A DNA stretch of 64,000 nt from CAWFKW01 sp963816535 (lineage in GTDB: Bacteria; Bacteroidota; Ignavibacteria; Tepidaquicellales; OLB5): positions 310,001-374,000 of the forward strand of contig CAWFKW010000006.1 of the NCBI GenBank assembly GCA_963816535.1, given 5' to 3'. Shown here one piece after another: positions 28,727-38,612 of this stretch. A program made the translations under genes and the position numbers. The notes beneath the pieces are model-generated. The model searched no databases and was not told the DNA's origin. It saw only the letters and a list, made by a program, of their open reading frames with translations. How positions within the stretch are numbered: position 1 is the stretch's first letter; each line of letters opens with the position of its first letter.

Positions 28727-31579
28727 ATGACTGACCTTAACCGGAAACCTATAAATCCTGCCGGAATGTCTGCTACTGCAAGAATTACTTTAATATATTT
28801 TATTATAGGCGCGCTTTGGATATTCTCTTCCGACTATATCCTCTCTTTGCTTGTTTCAAACGTTGAGACAATTAAATGGATCTCTATATATAAAGGCTGG
28901 TTATTCGTATTAGTTACCGGCATTTTGCTTTTTTTGCTTATGAAAAGAGCTGAATCGGCGCGTGATGAGCTTCAGGCAGAGCTGGTAAAGAGCGAGCGCA
29001 AGTACAGGTCAATAGTCGAGACTTTCAATGAAGTGGTATGGACGTTCGATGAAGAAGGGAAGATAACGTTTATAAATGGCGCCTGCAGAAGGCACTTTGG
29101 ATACGGGCCGGAAGAAATGACCGGGAAGATCTTTTTGCAGTACGTAGCTCCGGAATGCAAACAGAGGGATATGGAATATTTTGCAGGCGCTGTTTCAGGC
29201 GGTCGCGATATAGTTGATTACGAAACAAAAATAATTGATAACCTTGGAAATGTAAAAAACGTTATTGTTAACGCAGTGATCGCAAAAGACGCTGCAGGCA
29301 AAAAGACAGCTATATACGGGACAATATTTGACGTTACCGAACAAAAGCGATATGAAGAGGCGCTTGTTGCGAGCGAAGAGAAATACAGAAAACTGGTTGA
29401 ATCATCTCACGGCCTTGTATGGACGTTCGATAAGAATTTTAATATAACATTTGTTAACCAGCCTTCAAATGAGATCCTGGGATATAAACCCGATGAACTT
29501 ATAGGCAAGAACATTTATTCGATTTCCGACCCTGTTTATGCGCACAGGAACATGGCGATAATCACGCAGGTAATAAAGCTCAGGAAGTCAAAGGCTCAAT
29601 TTGAATCTGCGCTGAAAGCAAAAGACGGCAGGCAGGTGTTTTTCCTGGTGAATTTATTGCTGGAGTATGACAGCGGAGGGAATTTCACAGGCTCTATCAG
29701 CAAATCTCTCGACATAACCGAAAGAAAGAAAATTGAAGAGCAGGTAAGGATAAGCGAAGAAAAATACAGAAACATTGTTGAAACTGCTAACGAGGGCGTA
29801 TGGATCACCGACAAAGAGAACAAGACCACTTTTGTAAACAGGGCGCTGGCAAAGATGCTGGGATACGAAGTGCGCGAAATGCTCGGAAGGCTCATTTACG
29901 AGTTTATAGATACGAGCGGCGCATCTGAAACCGGAACCGGCATTCTTATGGATAACCGCAGCAATGCTTCTATTTACGAGCTGAAGTTCCTGAAAAAAAA
30001 CGGCGAAACGCTGTGGATATTGCTGAATACGACCCCGATCTTCGATAAGGATGAGAATTTTGACGGCACGCTTGCAATGCTGACCGATATTAACGGGCGT
30101 AAGCTGGCCCTGGATGCGCTGGCTGCAAGCGAAAACAGGTACAGGACAGTTTTAGATACGTCTCCTTCGTCAATCAGAATAATCGACCTGAACGGGAAGA
30201 TCCTGTATGGGAACAGGCGCACGGCGGTATTGCATGGATATAACGATATTTCTGAGATGATCGGGATGAGCGTTTTCGAACTAATGAAAGGAGAAAACGA
30301 GGTAATTTCAAGGAATTCGCTTCAGGCGGTTAAGGATAAAGGCTTTGCCAGCGGTGAAATTTATTTTGCGAGAAAAGACGGTTCCGAATTCCCCGCGGAG
30401 TTCTATTCATCTATGCTGAATGATGAGTCGGACAGGCCGATTGGGTTTATTTCCATTATTAACGACATAAGCGAGAAAAAGAAAGCGCAGCAGGAAGTTC
30501 TGGAAAGCAGGGAAAGACTCAGCTCCATCTTGAATACAGCTATGGATGCGATTGTAACAACCGATGAAAGCAGAAAAATTGTTTTGTTCAATAAATCCGC
30601 TGAAAAACTTTTTAAATGCAGCGAATCAGCTGCGCTGGGCAGCGACGTTAATAAGTTCATACCGGAGAGGTTTCAGAAAATTCATAACAGGCACGTTGAA
30701 AAATTTTCACAGACTGCGGAAACATTCAGTTCCATGCTCTCCGGAAGTTCTCCGGTTGCGATCACGCTTGACGGAGAAGAAATCCCGGTGGAGACTTCTG
30801 TTTCAAAAACAGAGATAGGCGGCATGAAATTTTATACTGTGATCCTTCGGGACATTACAGAGAGGATCAGGTATGAGACCGACCTTAAAGATTCGAATTC
30901 AAAGCTTCACCACCTGGCTTCTCATCTTCAAAACATAAGGGAAGAAGAGCGAATGCTGATATCAAGAGATATTCATGACCAGGTTGGGCAGGAGTTAACC
31001 GCGCTGAAGATGGACATGGTCATGCTCTCTAAGGAGCTTGAAAGAAACGGCGCTCCCTCTGACGGGAAGAAAGTTATTGAAGAATTGCGCTCAATGGCCG
31101 ATCTTACTGATAAGAGCATCAAGTGGATAAGAAACCTCTCAACTGAACTTAGGCCGGATGTGCTTGACAGGCTGGGTCTTTTTGAAGCAGTCGAATGGCA
31201 TTGCAAAGAATTCGAAAAACGTTCAGGCATCGGGTGCAAGGTAAGATTAAACGGCAACGATTCGGACCTTTCAAAAGAACATTCAGTTGTTTTTTTCAGG
31301 ATACTGCAGGAATCGCTTACAAATGTGCTTCGGCATTCCGGCGCTTCCGGCGTTGAAGTAAATATGACCGAATCCGGAGATGACTTTACGCTTATGGTAA
31401 AAGACAACGGGAAGGGAATTACTGAAGAGAGGTTGGAAGGGACTGCATCGCTTGGGCTGATAGGGATGAAAGAAAGGGCATATATGCTGGGCGGCGCGGT
31501 GGAAGTTTGCGGCAATGAAGGGAAAGGCGCAATTATTAAGGCTGTCATTCCCAAAATAAATAAATCGTATCATGAATGA
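28727..31579 (+). CDS. Membrane PAS sensor kinase, HisKA_3 (NarL-type) class
   Basis: 950 residues. Two N-terminal membrane helices ('LIYFIIGALWIFSSDYIL' and 'WLFVLVTGILLFLLM') are followed by five PAS units (about 85-720, each closing with 'DI[ST]' and a basic linker). The kinase is the HisKA_3 class: 'ISRDIHDQVGQELTALKMD' with phospho-His near 749, then HATPase 'RILQESLTNVLRHSGA' and 'DNGKGI'. This class pairs with NarL/LuxR regulators, and the next gene is one, overlapping by 8 bp (ATGAATGA). They should form a kinase-regulator pair. The signal is unknown. Confidence 0.9.
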   Translation: MTDLNRKPINPAGMSATARITLIYFIIGALWIFSSDYILSLLVSNVETIKWISIYKGWLFVLVTGILLFLLMKRAESARDELQAELVKSERKYRSIVETFNEVVWTFDEEGKITFINGACRRHFGYGPEEMTGKIFLQYVAPECKQRDMEYFAGAVSGGRDIVDYETKIIDNLGNVKNVIVNAVIAKDAAGKKTAIYGTIFDVTEQKRYEEALVASEEKYRKLVESSHGLVWTFDKNFNITFVNQPSNEILGYKPDELIGKNIYSISDPVYAHRNMAIITQVIKLRKSKAQFESALKAKDGRQVFFLVNLLLEYDSGGNFTGSISKSLDITERKKIEEQVRISEEKYRNIVETANEGVWITDKENKTTFVNRALAKMLGYEVREMLGRLIYEFIDTSGASETGTGILMDNRSNASIYELKFLKKNGETLWILLNTTPIFDKDENFDGTLAMLTDINGRKLALDALAASENRYRTVLDTSPSSIRIIDLNGKILYGNRRTAVLHGYNDISEMIGMSVFELMKGENEVISRNSLQAVKDKGFASGEIYFARKDGSEFPAEFYSSMLNDESDRPIGFISIINDISEKKKAQQEVLESRERLSSILNTAMDAIVTTDESRKIVLFNKSAEKLFKCSESAALGSDVNKFIPERFQKIHNRHVEKFSQTAETFSSMLSGSSPVAITLDGEEIPVETSVSKTEIGGMKFYTVILRDITERIRYETDLKDSNSKLHHLASHLQNIREEERMLISRDIHDQVGQELTALKMDMVMLSKELERNGAPSDGKKVIEELRSMADLTDKSIKWIRNLSTELRPDVLDRLGLFEAVEWHCKEFEKRSGIGCKVRLNGNDSDLSKEHSVVFFRILQESLTNVLRHSGASGVEVNMTESGDDFTLMVKDNGKGITEERLEGTASLGLIGMKERAYMLGGAVEVCGNEGKGAIIKAVIPKINKSYHE

Positions 31580-32213
31580 AGGAATCATAAATATAATTGT
31601 AGCTGACGACCATGCGCTAATGAGGGCCGGCCTGAAGAGAATTATCAAAGATGAAACCGACATGAGGGTGTCTGCGGAAGCTAAAAGCGGGGACGAGCTG
31701 CAGGAGCTGCTGAAGAGCCACGGCGCAGAGTTCATAATTCTCGATCTCACTATGCCCGGCGGCGGAATCGAGCTTATTAAGTTCATTAAGAAAAACTACC
31801 GCGATATAAAGATACTTGTACTCAGCATGCACCCGGAAGAAAGATTTGCTGTGAGGGCATTCAAAGCGGGAGCATCAGGGTATATGACAAAAGAAAGCGC
31901 CCCCGACCTGCTTGTTTCCGCAATCAGGCGAATAGTGGCGGGAGGTAAATATGTCAGCGGAAGCCTTGCCGAACAGCTGGCCGAAGGCGCTAACGAAGAT
32001 AAAACGCAGCTGCCTCATACGTCTCTTTCCGACAGGGAGTTCCAGATATTCATAATGATTGCCTCGGGAAAAAAGGTGAGCGAAATAGCCAAAGACCTGT
32101 CTCTCAGCATTCACACCGTTAACACTTACCGCTCACGAATTCTTGAAAAAATGAACATTAAATCGAATGTTCAGATGACGCACTATGCTATGGAGAACGG
32201 CCTAATAGAGTGA
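31572..32213 (+). CDS. NarL/LuxR-family response regulator
   Basis: 213 residues. The receiver (1-125) has 'VADDHALMRAGL', phospho-Asp in 'FIILDLTMPGGG', Ser in 'LSMHPEE' and Lys in 'YMTKESA'. The LuxR helix-turn-helix is 'LSDREFQIFIMIASGKKVSE' to 'SIHTVNTYRSRILEKMNIK'. All are intact, so it should be a phosphorylation-dependent DNA-binding regulator. It overlaps the HisKA_3 kinase gene by 8 bp, so the kinase is its likely partner. Confidence 0.92.
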   Translation: MNEGIINIIVADDHALMRAGLKRIIKDETDMRVSAEAKSGDELQELLKSHGAEFIILDLTMPGGGIELIKFIKKNYRDIKILVLSMHPEERFAVRAFKAGASGYMTKESAPDLLVSAIRRIVAGGKYVSGSLAEQLAEGANEDKTQLPHTSLSDREFQIFIMIASGKKVSEIAKDLSLSIHTVNTYRSRILEKMNIKSNVQMTHYAMENGLIE

Positions 32214-32324
32214 TTTACATTCCCTTAGAATGTAGTATTTAGTGTTACAATTCTTTCAAACTTTCGCTTATACCCCCTGCGTTATTAACCGGTTATTTTT
32301 GCAGTGAGATATGAAATTAATTGT

Positions 32325-32726
32325 ATGATACTTGTCAAAATTTACATAGTGGAAGATTCGGAACTGATCAGGCAAAGAATTGACAGGTTAATTTCCTTTG
32401 TTGATGAAGTTGAAATCGCCGGGTACTCCGATAACGTGGATGAGGCGATCGACGATATAAAGCGGTTAAAACCCGAGGTAGTGATACTTGACATTTCAGT
32501 CGAAAAAGTGAAAGGCCTTAAAATGATATATAATATTAAACAGATCGATCCTCCGCCAACAGTTATCATGTTTACAAATTATGATTTTGAAAGCTACAGG
32601 GAAAAATCATTTGAGAACGGCGCCGACTATTACCTTGACAAGTCTCATGACTTCGAAAAAGTAACCTTGATACTTGAAAAAGTGAAGATGGGTCATAAGT
32701 CGATTGACCTCATTGAGAGTCTTTAA
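32325..32726 (+). CDS. Single-domain response regulator
   Basis: 133 residues consisting of a receiver domain only: 'IYIVEDSELIRQRI', phospho-Asp in 'VVILDISVEK', Thr in 'VIMFTNYDF' and Lys in 'YYLDKSHDF'. I place the start at the ATG (32325), seven codons after a GTG, since the family starts right before the first strand. There is no output domain, so it probably relays phosphate or acts by protein contact within the neighbouring kinase system. Confidence 0.85.
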   Translation: MILVKIYIVEDSELIRQRIDRLISFVDEVEIAGYSDNVDEAIDDIKRLKPEVVILDISVEKVKGLKMIYNIKQIDPPPTVIMFTNYDFESYREKSFENGADYYLDKSHDFEKVTLILEKVKMGHKSIDLIESL

Positions 32727-32978
32727 CGGCGACTAAGCAAAGTTTTAAAGTCAACCTTTTTTCTAAAAAATACGGGATCGGCTGGGGAAGCAACGCAAAG
32801 AGATTCCGTAAATTAACTTGGGAGCCTTGTAATTGAAAAAGCCCTTACAAAGTTTTAATATTAACAATTTGGGCCCCGTCGGTTTTTACTTCGCCGGGGC
32901 TCGTTAATCGGGAAAATAAATCAAACCGGGTAACTCTTAAAGTTAGCCTTTGGAAATTGCAGAAAGAGTATTGTAACT

Positions 32979-35186
32979 ATGAATATACGCGGAAATCTTA
33001 ATATACTCGTTGTAGACGACGGGCTCTCAGAGGCCGAGACTCTTATGAACGAGCTGAAAAGTGAAGGCATGCCTCATATCCTTAAAAGAACGAAATCAAA
33101 AGACAGCTTTGAGGGCGCGCTGAACGATTTTAAACCGAATCTGATAATTGCCGATTACTGCTTCCCTGATTTCGACGGCAAAAATATTCTTGACATAGCG
33201 CGGACCTCGAACCCCGATATGATGTTCATTCTTGTCGATAGAAAGCTAGGCGAAGAAGTTATAATCGATTTGATGCGCGACGGAAGGAATGAGTTCAAGC
33301 TTGTCGATAAGCCGTCAAATTTTATACCTGCGATCAAGTCGGCTATTCAAAGGGCGTCTTTGAGGATAAAAGATCGAAGTAGCGTTGAAGATTTCGGCGA
33401 CCTGTTGGGCAGGCTAGACGATGCGCTTGAAGGCATAGCAAAAGTTGATGAAAACGGAGCGATAATAAAATGCAACAATACGTTTTGCCGGATTTTGGAT
33501 GAAGACGGCGGTTCTTATAACGGGGAAGAAATTGAAAATATTGTTGATTTAAACGACGTGGAGGCATGGTCCGGCGCATATAATTCAATGTTGAAAAGGG
33601 GCAAAGCGAAGGCCGAAATCAAGACGGTGAAAAGAAACGGAACTTCATTTTATGCCGGAATACAAATACTGAAGAATACAGGCAACGATGGAGAATACAC
33701 CGGCTATTATTTTTTCATGGAAGATATCAGCGAAAAAAAGCGGGCGGAGCGTTCCATTAGGGAAGCTCAGAACATAACCGCCGCTTCTCTTAATTCTCTG
33801 AATGAACGCGTTGCGATAATAGATAGCGACGGAATAATTCTGGCGGTGAACAGAGCATGGACCGCTTTTGCCCTGCAGAACCATGAGAACCCCAAAAAAA
33901 CTTCTGTTGGCGTTAACTACATTGAGGTGTGCGAAGACCCGGCGGATAAGAATCCGCGTGAAAGCAGAGAATTCGCAAATGGAATAAGGAGGGTGCTTGA
34001 CGGCGAAATAAGTGAATTTTCGGTCATGTATCCCCATAATACCCCGCTTCAGAAACGCTGGTTTCTTGCCAAGGTATCAAAATTCTACGGCGAAGGATCC
34101 CGAAAAGCGGTTGTTCTGCACGCCGATATCACCAAAAGCAGACAGTCGGAAATTGAGCTGGCAAAAAATGAGGAAAAATTCCGAAATCTGGTAAAACATT
34201 CTTCTGACATAATTTCCGTTCTTGATAAAGACGGGACATTAAAATATATAAGCGATTCGGCGGCCAGGGTATTCGGCGTTAACACTAATTACAGGAAAGG
34301 GAGAAATGTTTTTGAATTTATACATCCCGATGATATTGAAAAGGTGAAGCTTGCCTTTCAAAGGGGATTTGAATCGCCAAACGACCCTGTAACAATAGAG
34401 TTCAGGTATAAGAAACCCGACGGCTCTTATATCTGTCTTGAGTCAATAGCCAATAATCTTCTTCTTGACCCGAGCGTAGAAGGTATTGTTGTCAATTCAA
34501 GGGATGTAACTGATAGAAAGGCCGCTGAAGAACTTACGAAAGCGGCTCTCAAGGAAAAGAACCTTTTGCTTAGGGAAGTGCATCATAGGGTGAAGAACAA
34601 TCTTCAAATAGTATCAAGCCTCTTAAAGCTTCAGGAAGATAATATCAGCGATAAGGGTTTTAAAAAAATATTCAAAGAAAGCATTAACAGGATAAAGGCA
34701 ATGTCGCTCATTCACCAGCGTCTTTACCAGGAGCGCCGTCTTTCGCAGATTAATTTTGGCGCGTACCTGAGCGGCATAGTTGAATTTCTTAAAGAAACTT
34801 ATGATGCAAATTCGAAAAATATCAACTGCAAAATAATAGCGGAGAACGTGGATCTTAACCTGGAAACAGCCGTTCCGGCCGGGTTAATTGTTAATGAGAT
34901 TGTCTCAAACTCGCTTAGGCATGCGTTCCGTGGGCGCAAAGAAGGCGAACTGCTTGTTAAGCTTGAATCAAACGGCTCAAACAGCATTACAATATCAGAT
35001 AACGGCATTGGGCTGCCCAAAGGTTTTAATTTGCAGGAAGCTAAGACTCTTGGCCTCCAAATGGTGTACAATTTGGCAGTGCAGCTTAATGCCGACGTAA
35101 AGTTAGAGACCGGCAAAGGTACAACTTATGTAATCACCTTTGACAATCTAATATATACCCAGCGTGTAAAAGAAGAGAAAATATAA
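32979..35186 (+). CDS. Hybrid sensor kinase: degenerate receiver, three PAS, HisKA_2, HATPase
   Basis: 735 residues. The N-terminal receiver keeps the acidic pair (13-14) and the Asp in 'LIIADYCFPD' (59), but the usual Ser/Thr is Asp in 'ILVDRK' and the usual Lys position reads Val in 'FKLVDK', so its phosphorylation or switching may be altered. Three PAS units follow (about 140-520; the middle one, 'AIIDSDGIILAVNRAWTAFA', is of the long-loop type). Then HisKA_2 'EVHHRVKNNLQIVSSLLKLQ' (about 530) and HATPase 'DNGIGL'. Soluble. A sibling of the kinase at 24855, whose kinase core is nearly the same. Confidence 0.87.
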   Translation: MNIRGNLNILVVDDGLSEAETLMNELKSEGMPHILKRTKSKDSFEGALNDFKPNLIIADYCFPDFDGKNILDIARTSNPDMMFILVDRKLGEEVIIDLMRDGRNEFKLVDKPSNFIPAIKSAIQRASLRIKDRSSVEDFGDLLGRLDDALEGIAKVDENGAIIKCNNTFCRILDEDGGSYNGEEIENIVDLNDVEAWSGAYNSMLKRGKAKAEIKTVKRNGTSFYAGIQILKNTGNDGEYTGYYFFMEDISEKKRAERSIREAQNITAASLNSLNERVAIIDSDGIILAVNRAWTAFALQNHENPKKTSVGVNYIEVCEDPADKNPRESREFANGIRRVLDGEISEFSVMYPHNTPLQKRWFLAKVSKFYGEGSRKAVVLHADITKSRQSEIELAKNEEKFRNLVKHSSDIISVLDKDGTLKYISDSAARVFGVNTNYRKGRNVFEFIHPDDIEKVKLAFQRGFESPNDPVTIEFRYKKPDGSYICLESIANNLLLDPSVEGIVVNSRDVTDRKAAEELTKAALKEKNLLLREVHHRVKNNLQIVSSLLKLQEDNISDKGFKKIFKESINRIKAMSLIHQRLYQERRLSQINFGAYLSGIVEFLKETYDANSKNINCKIIAENVDLNLETAVPAGLIVNEIVSNSLRHAFRGRKEGELLVKLESNGSNSITISDNGIGLPKGFNLQEAKTLGLQMVYNLAVQLNADVKLETGKGTTYVITFDNLIYTQRVKEEKI

Positions 35187-35336
35187 TTATTTTTGTAATG
35201 GCGAAACTTCATAATAGGAAATAGGGTTTATTGTATGTAGAAATTGGTATAAAAAACGGCAGAAATGTCATACGGAAGAATTTCTAAGTATTATAATAAC
35301 AATTATTTAATAACCAAAAGGAAGGTAAAAAGTAAT

Positions 35337-35525
35337 ATGGAATACCTGACCGACGATCAGATGAAAAGAGAAAGACCCATCAAGAATGCATATACGAAGA
35401 AGAATAATGTAATACAGAAGTATTTTACAACGCCCGGGCAGCATACAACAGCGATAAAGAAACCAACTCCTGGAAGTCCGCTAAGTTTGAGTTTTATGCC
35501 TCGAAAGTTTTACCATAACAATTAA
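35337..35525 (+). CDS. Small hypothetical protein, 62 aa
   Basis: The ATG at 35337 is preceded by AAGGAAGG, which decides this start over an in-frame start at 35265. The protein is basic and apparently disordered ('RERPIKNAYTKKNN', 'GQHTTAIKKPTPGSPLSL'). A clean terminator follows directly. It lies after the kinase gene but has its own ribosome site. Unrecognised. Confidence 0.5.
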   Translation: MEYLTDDQMKRERPIKNAYTKKNNVIQKYFTTPGQHTTAIKKPTPGSPLSLSFMPRKFYHNN

Positions 35526-35532
35526 TAAAACA

Positions 35533-35556
35533 GGGGGTTAACGCCCCCTTTTTTAT
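35533..35556 (+). terminator. Rho-independent terminator
   Basis: GGGGG pairs with CCCCC across TTAACG, followed by TTTTTTA. Confidence 0.8.
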
Positions 35557-35653
35557 TACTACTCCTTCAACTGCAACTGAAATGTTTCAGCCAGCCTATT
35601 TTGATACGCATTTCTTCATTCAAAACATCTTATTTTATGGATATTTTTGATGC

Positions 35654-36469
35654 ATGACAAGGAGAATTTCATATGGAATTATTGATCCTATTTATGAAGA
35701 ATTCAGACCGGAAGAGCCGTTAAAGAACCTCATTGAAAAGTTCTGGTATTTTAAATGCGGTAAAGGTAAAAAGAAACAAATCAGTTTTTATTTTTTACCT
35801 TCATATACATCATCTGTTGTTTTTTTGCGGGGTCTTGATTCAGGCGACACAAAGTTTATTTTCTCAAGCCCGATACTCAGGAAAATCAAAATTAGATCCA
35901 GCGAGAGTATTGAAATCGCGGCAGCTTCTGTAAAACCGCTTGTTACCGGATCTATTTTTAAAATCAGCAATACTTCTGCTGTGAATAAAATTTTTGAGAT
36001 GAAATCGGCTGTCGGCCCGGATATTTTCGAAGATGTAAGCATGAGAATTGGCGGTTCCCATACAGCCGCTGAACTGATAAGATCGCTGACACATCTTTTC
36101 ATTCTGCTAAAAGAAAAGTACAAACAGCCAGATAAGGACATCCGGTGCGCCATGGAACAGATGCTTGAGTCAGGAGGTAATTTAAAGCTTGCAGAAGTTT
36201 ATTCTAAGCTTTCCATAAGCGCCAGGCAGTTTCAGAGAAATTTTTCAGCTCTCTCGGGCCTTAAGCCTAAGGAATTTCTTCGGCTTGTTAGACTTTCTAA
36301 CGTAGCGTCAAATCTGGTAAAGAACGGGTACAACCATTTTGACGTTCTTACCGAGGCCGGTTATTACGACCAGTCGCATTATGACAGGGAATTCAGGGAG
36401 ATATACGGAACCAAACCTACAGAATTTGAGGCGAAACAAAAACTGATAAAACACATAAATCTTTTCTAA
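35654..36469 (+). CDS. AraC-family transcriptional regulator
   Basis: 271 residues. About 1-170 is an N-terminal sensing region (starts 'IIDPIYEEFRPEEPLKNLIE', like the DUF6597 cupin-type domain of this subfamily). The C-terminal AraC module has the two helix-turn-helices: 'LAEVYSKLSISARQFQRNF' and 'HFDVLTEAGYYDQSHYDREF', then 'YGTKPTEF'. The second matches the strongly conserved AraC recognition segment. Ligand and targets are unknown; it stands alone between the signalling cluster and a protease gene. Confidence 0.85.
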   Translation: MTRRISYGIIDPIYEEFRPEEPLKNLIEKFWYFKCGKGKKKQISFYFLPSYTSSVVFLRGLDSGDTKFIFSSPILRKIKIRSSESIEIAAASVKPLVTGSIFKISNTSAVNKIFEMKSAVGPDIFEDVSMRIGGSHTAAELIRSLTHLFILLKEKYKQPDKDIRCAMEQMLESGGNLKLAEVYSKLSISARQFQRNFSALSGLKPKEFLRLVRLSNVASNLVKNGYNHFDVLTEAGYYDQSHYDREFREIYGTKPTEFEAKQKLIKHINLF

Positions 36470-36580
36470 CCCCGGTAAATTCATTCGGCGGTAATTCATT
36501 CCTCCTGTCGTTTTTTTACAATACCTTGCAAACTAATTAAGCTATGTTACATTCAGAATTAAAACCAAAACGGAGTGATT

Positions 36581-37867
36581 ATGAAATATATCTCAATTAT
36601 TACATTTATTATTATGATTACAATTCCGCCGCTTACAACAATACAGGCGCAGAATAATGTTTCGGATGAATTATTCAGCATGATTCACAGCAAAGACCTG
36701 TTTAGATTTCTTAATACGTTCAATACAGGAAAAGATAATCTGGATGACTGGCAGAGACTGTATTTTGAAGCATGGTCAATGAGCGTATTAAATAAATGCG
36801 AAGAATCTAGCCGGAAAATAGATGAATTCCTTCTAAAGTATCAGGATAAGCTTAACGAGATACAGTCGAAATTGATATATGAGGCGCGTGAGAACAACCA
36901 GCTTAAGCTGGGTATGTATAAGGAAGCTTCGGCAACGTCTGTATACCTTCTCAGTAAATACTCTTACCTGATGACCAAAGATGAGAAAGAAGAAGAGGAA
37001 AACGCTTTGATAATATGGAAAGCGTGCGCAGATGTAGCGCCGCAAACAGCGGCAATTTCTGCTGATTCGCATATAAAAACCAAAAGAGATATGGCCGGGC
37101 TTTTAAACGTTCCGCTAAGCGTAAACGGCATTCAGGATGAATTCGTATTTGATACGGGGGCTAATATATCAACAGTTTCTAAATCGGAAGCTCTTAAATT
37201 AAAGCTAAAGATGATGGCGGGTACTTTAAAAATAGGCACTGCCACAGGCATTAAAGTGGATGGGGGAATAGCGGTTACCGATAATCTGGTAATAGGGAAT
37301 GTATCATTCAAAAATGTTTTGTTCCTTGTAGTTTCAGATGAATCGTTAAGCTTTGCGGGCGGAGCGTATGTAATCAACGGCATAATCGGGCTGCCGCTCA
37401 TAAAAGACATGAAAGAACTTCACATATCCGATAATGAATTGTTTGTTCCAAAAACTCCTGCTCCAACTGACCTTAATAATCTTGCGCTTGAAGGATTTAT
37501 GCCCGTCATAAAAGTAATGGAAGGCTCCGATACGCTGGCATTTAATTTTGATACCGGCGCAAGAACAACAATATTATACCAGCCTTATTATATGTTTCAC
37601 AAAAAAGAAATTGAAAGTAAATTTACGCAGCAGGATATAGTTGTTGGCGGTGCAGGCGGGGATATGAAGGTTAAAGGATTTATCATTGATAATGTTCATC
37701 TAAATATCGGAAGCTCAAACGCAGGCCTTGGAGATATTCAGCTTGCGGCAGAATTACTTAAAGAGAGCGACAAATACGCGTATGGAAATTTCGGGCAGGA
37801 TTATATAAAACAATTCAAGACAATGATAATTAATTTTGAAAGCATGTATGTGGATTTTCAGAATTAA
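36581..37867 (+). CDS. Exported two-domain retropepsin-like aspartyl protease
   Basis: 428 residues with a signal peptide ('ISIITFIIMITIPPLTTIQA'). A helical N-terminal region (to about 160) precedes two aspartyl-protease modules: 'FDTGANISTVS' (Asp 191) and 'FDTGARTTIL' (Asp 324), each a D-T-G-A active-site signature. Retropepsins are usually dimers of one such module; here both sit on one chain, so it could form an active site by itself. ATG chosen over an upstream GTG because CGGAG precedes it. A perfect hairpin terminator follows. Confidence 0.82.
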   Translation: MKYISIITFIIMITIPPLTTIQAQNNVSDELFSMIHSKDLFRFLNTFNTGKDNLDDWQRLYFEAWSMSVLNKCEESSRKIDEFLLKYQDKLNEIQSKLIYEARENNQLKLGMYKEASATSVYLLSKYSYLMTKDEKEEEENALIIWKACADVAPQTAAISADSHIKTKRDMAGLLNVPLSVNGIQDEFVFDTGANISTVSKSEALKLKLKMMAGTLKIGTATGIKVDGGIAVTDNLVIGNVSFKNVLFLVVSDESLSFAGGAYVINGIIGLPLIKDMKELHISDNELFVPKTPAPTDLNNLALEGFMPVIKVMEGSDTLAFNFDTGARTTILYQPYYMFHKKEIESKFTQQDIVVGGAGGDMKVKGFIIDNVHLNIGSSNAGLGDIQLAAELLKESDKYAYGNFGQDYIKQFKTMIINFESMYVDFQN

Positions 37868-37880
37868 TGAATGAGAACAT

Positions 37881-37920
37881 ATTCATCCGATGACTTCGGA
37901 GTCATCGGATGAATTTTTGT
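37881..37920 (+). terminator. Strong terminator hairpin
   Basis: A 15-bp perfect stem with a 4-base loop (ATTCATCCGATGACT / AGTCATCGGATGAAT), followed by TTTTT. Confidence 0.85.
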
Positions 37921-37955
37921 TCTCCTTTCAGTTTCATGAATATCAATGAACCTTA

Positions 37956-38405
37956 TTACCGGTTTTCAGAGGCCCTATAATCTCTGAAATCCCGGATTGG
38001 CTTTGTATGCTTTACGACGCCGTAATAATCAGCTTCCGGAATAATTGTCTTAACGTCATAGGACCTAAAGTCGCGGATTGGCCCGTTAGAAGAAGTCCTG
38101 TAAAAGTATTCCATATCATAAAGCGGATACATCGATGTTACTGCGACCGCAGGCGCGACGAACGGATCGATGGCTGAAGCGGCTCCGCCGCTTTCGTTTA
38201 ATTCAGCCGCGTGCGCTTCTTTCTGGCTGCCTTTCATGTCGTACTTATTTTGGCCGACTGAATTGTTCACGCTTTCAAGCCATTTAGCCATATGTGCGTA
38301 ATACCTTACAGCTTTATTAGCATGATCGTTTCCGTAGGACAAAGCCTGCGTAAAAATTAGTAAGGTTATTACAACCAGCGCTGAAAAGATTTTTTGTGCA
38401 GTCAT
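37956..38405 (-). CDS. Small exported hypothetical protein
   Basis: 149 residues. The start at 38405 is fixed by AAAGGAGGG 6 bases upstream. A signal peptide ('IFSALVVITLLIFTQALSYG') precedes a short helical region, then two related motifs 'SNGPIRDFRSYDVKTI' and 'HTKPIRDFRDYRASE' sharing 'PIRDFR.Y'. No family recognised. It lies between convergent and tRNA features and is probably a periplasmic or secreted protein. Confidence 0.6.
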   Translation of the reverse strand: MTAQKIFSALVVITLLIFTQALSYGNDHANKAVRYYAHMAKWLESVNNSVGQNKYDMKGSQKEAHAAELNESGGAASAIDPFVAPAVAVTSMYPLYDMEYFYRTSSNGPIRDFRSYDVKTIIPEADYYGVVKHTKPIRDFRDYRASENR

Positions 38406-38612
38406 GTTTGCGCCCTCCTTTACCAATAAAAACGAAATGATATTTGAACGGGTTTCCATAGGTCATGCTCAAAATCAGCAGTTTACAATTTTATTTTCGT
38501 ATATGTATGAAAAAGAGAAGCTTAGATATTAAGCAGCAGTTTATAAGAAGTTTAGCGGTGTGATTAGGTCTTTTTATTTTTGCTTGATCCAGGAAGGTCG
38601 TGTTTTCCGGAG

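Noticed and set aside
32780..32870. A c-di-GMP (GEMM-type) riboswitch
   Set aside because: ACGCAAAG appears, but the companion GCACAGGGCAAACC-type half and the closing stems are not found.
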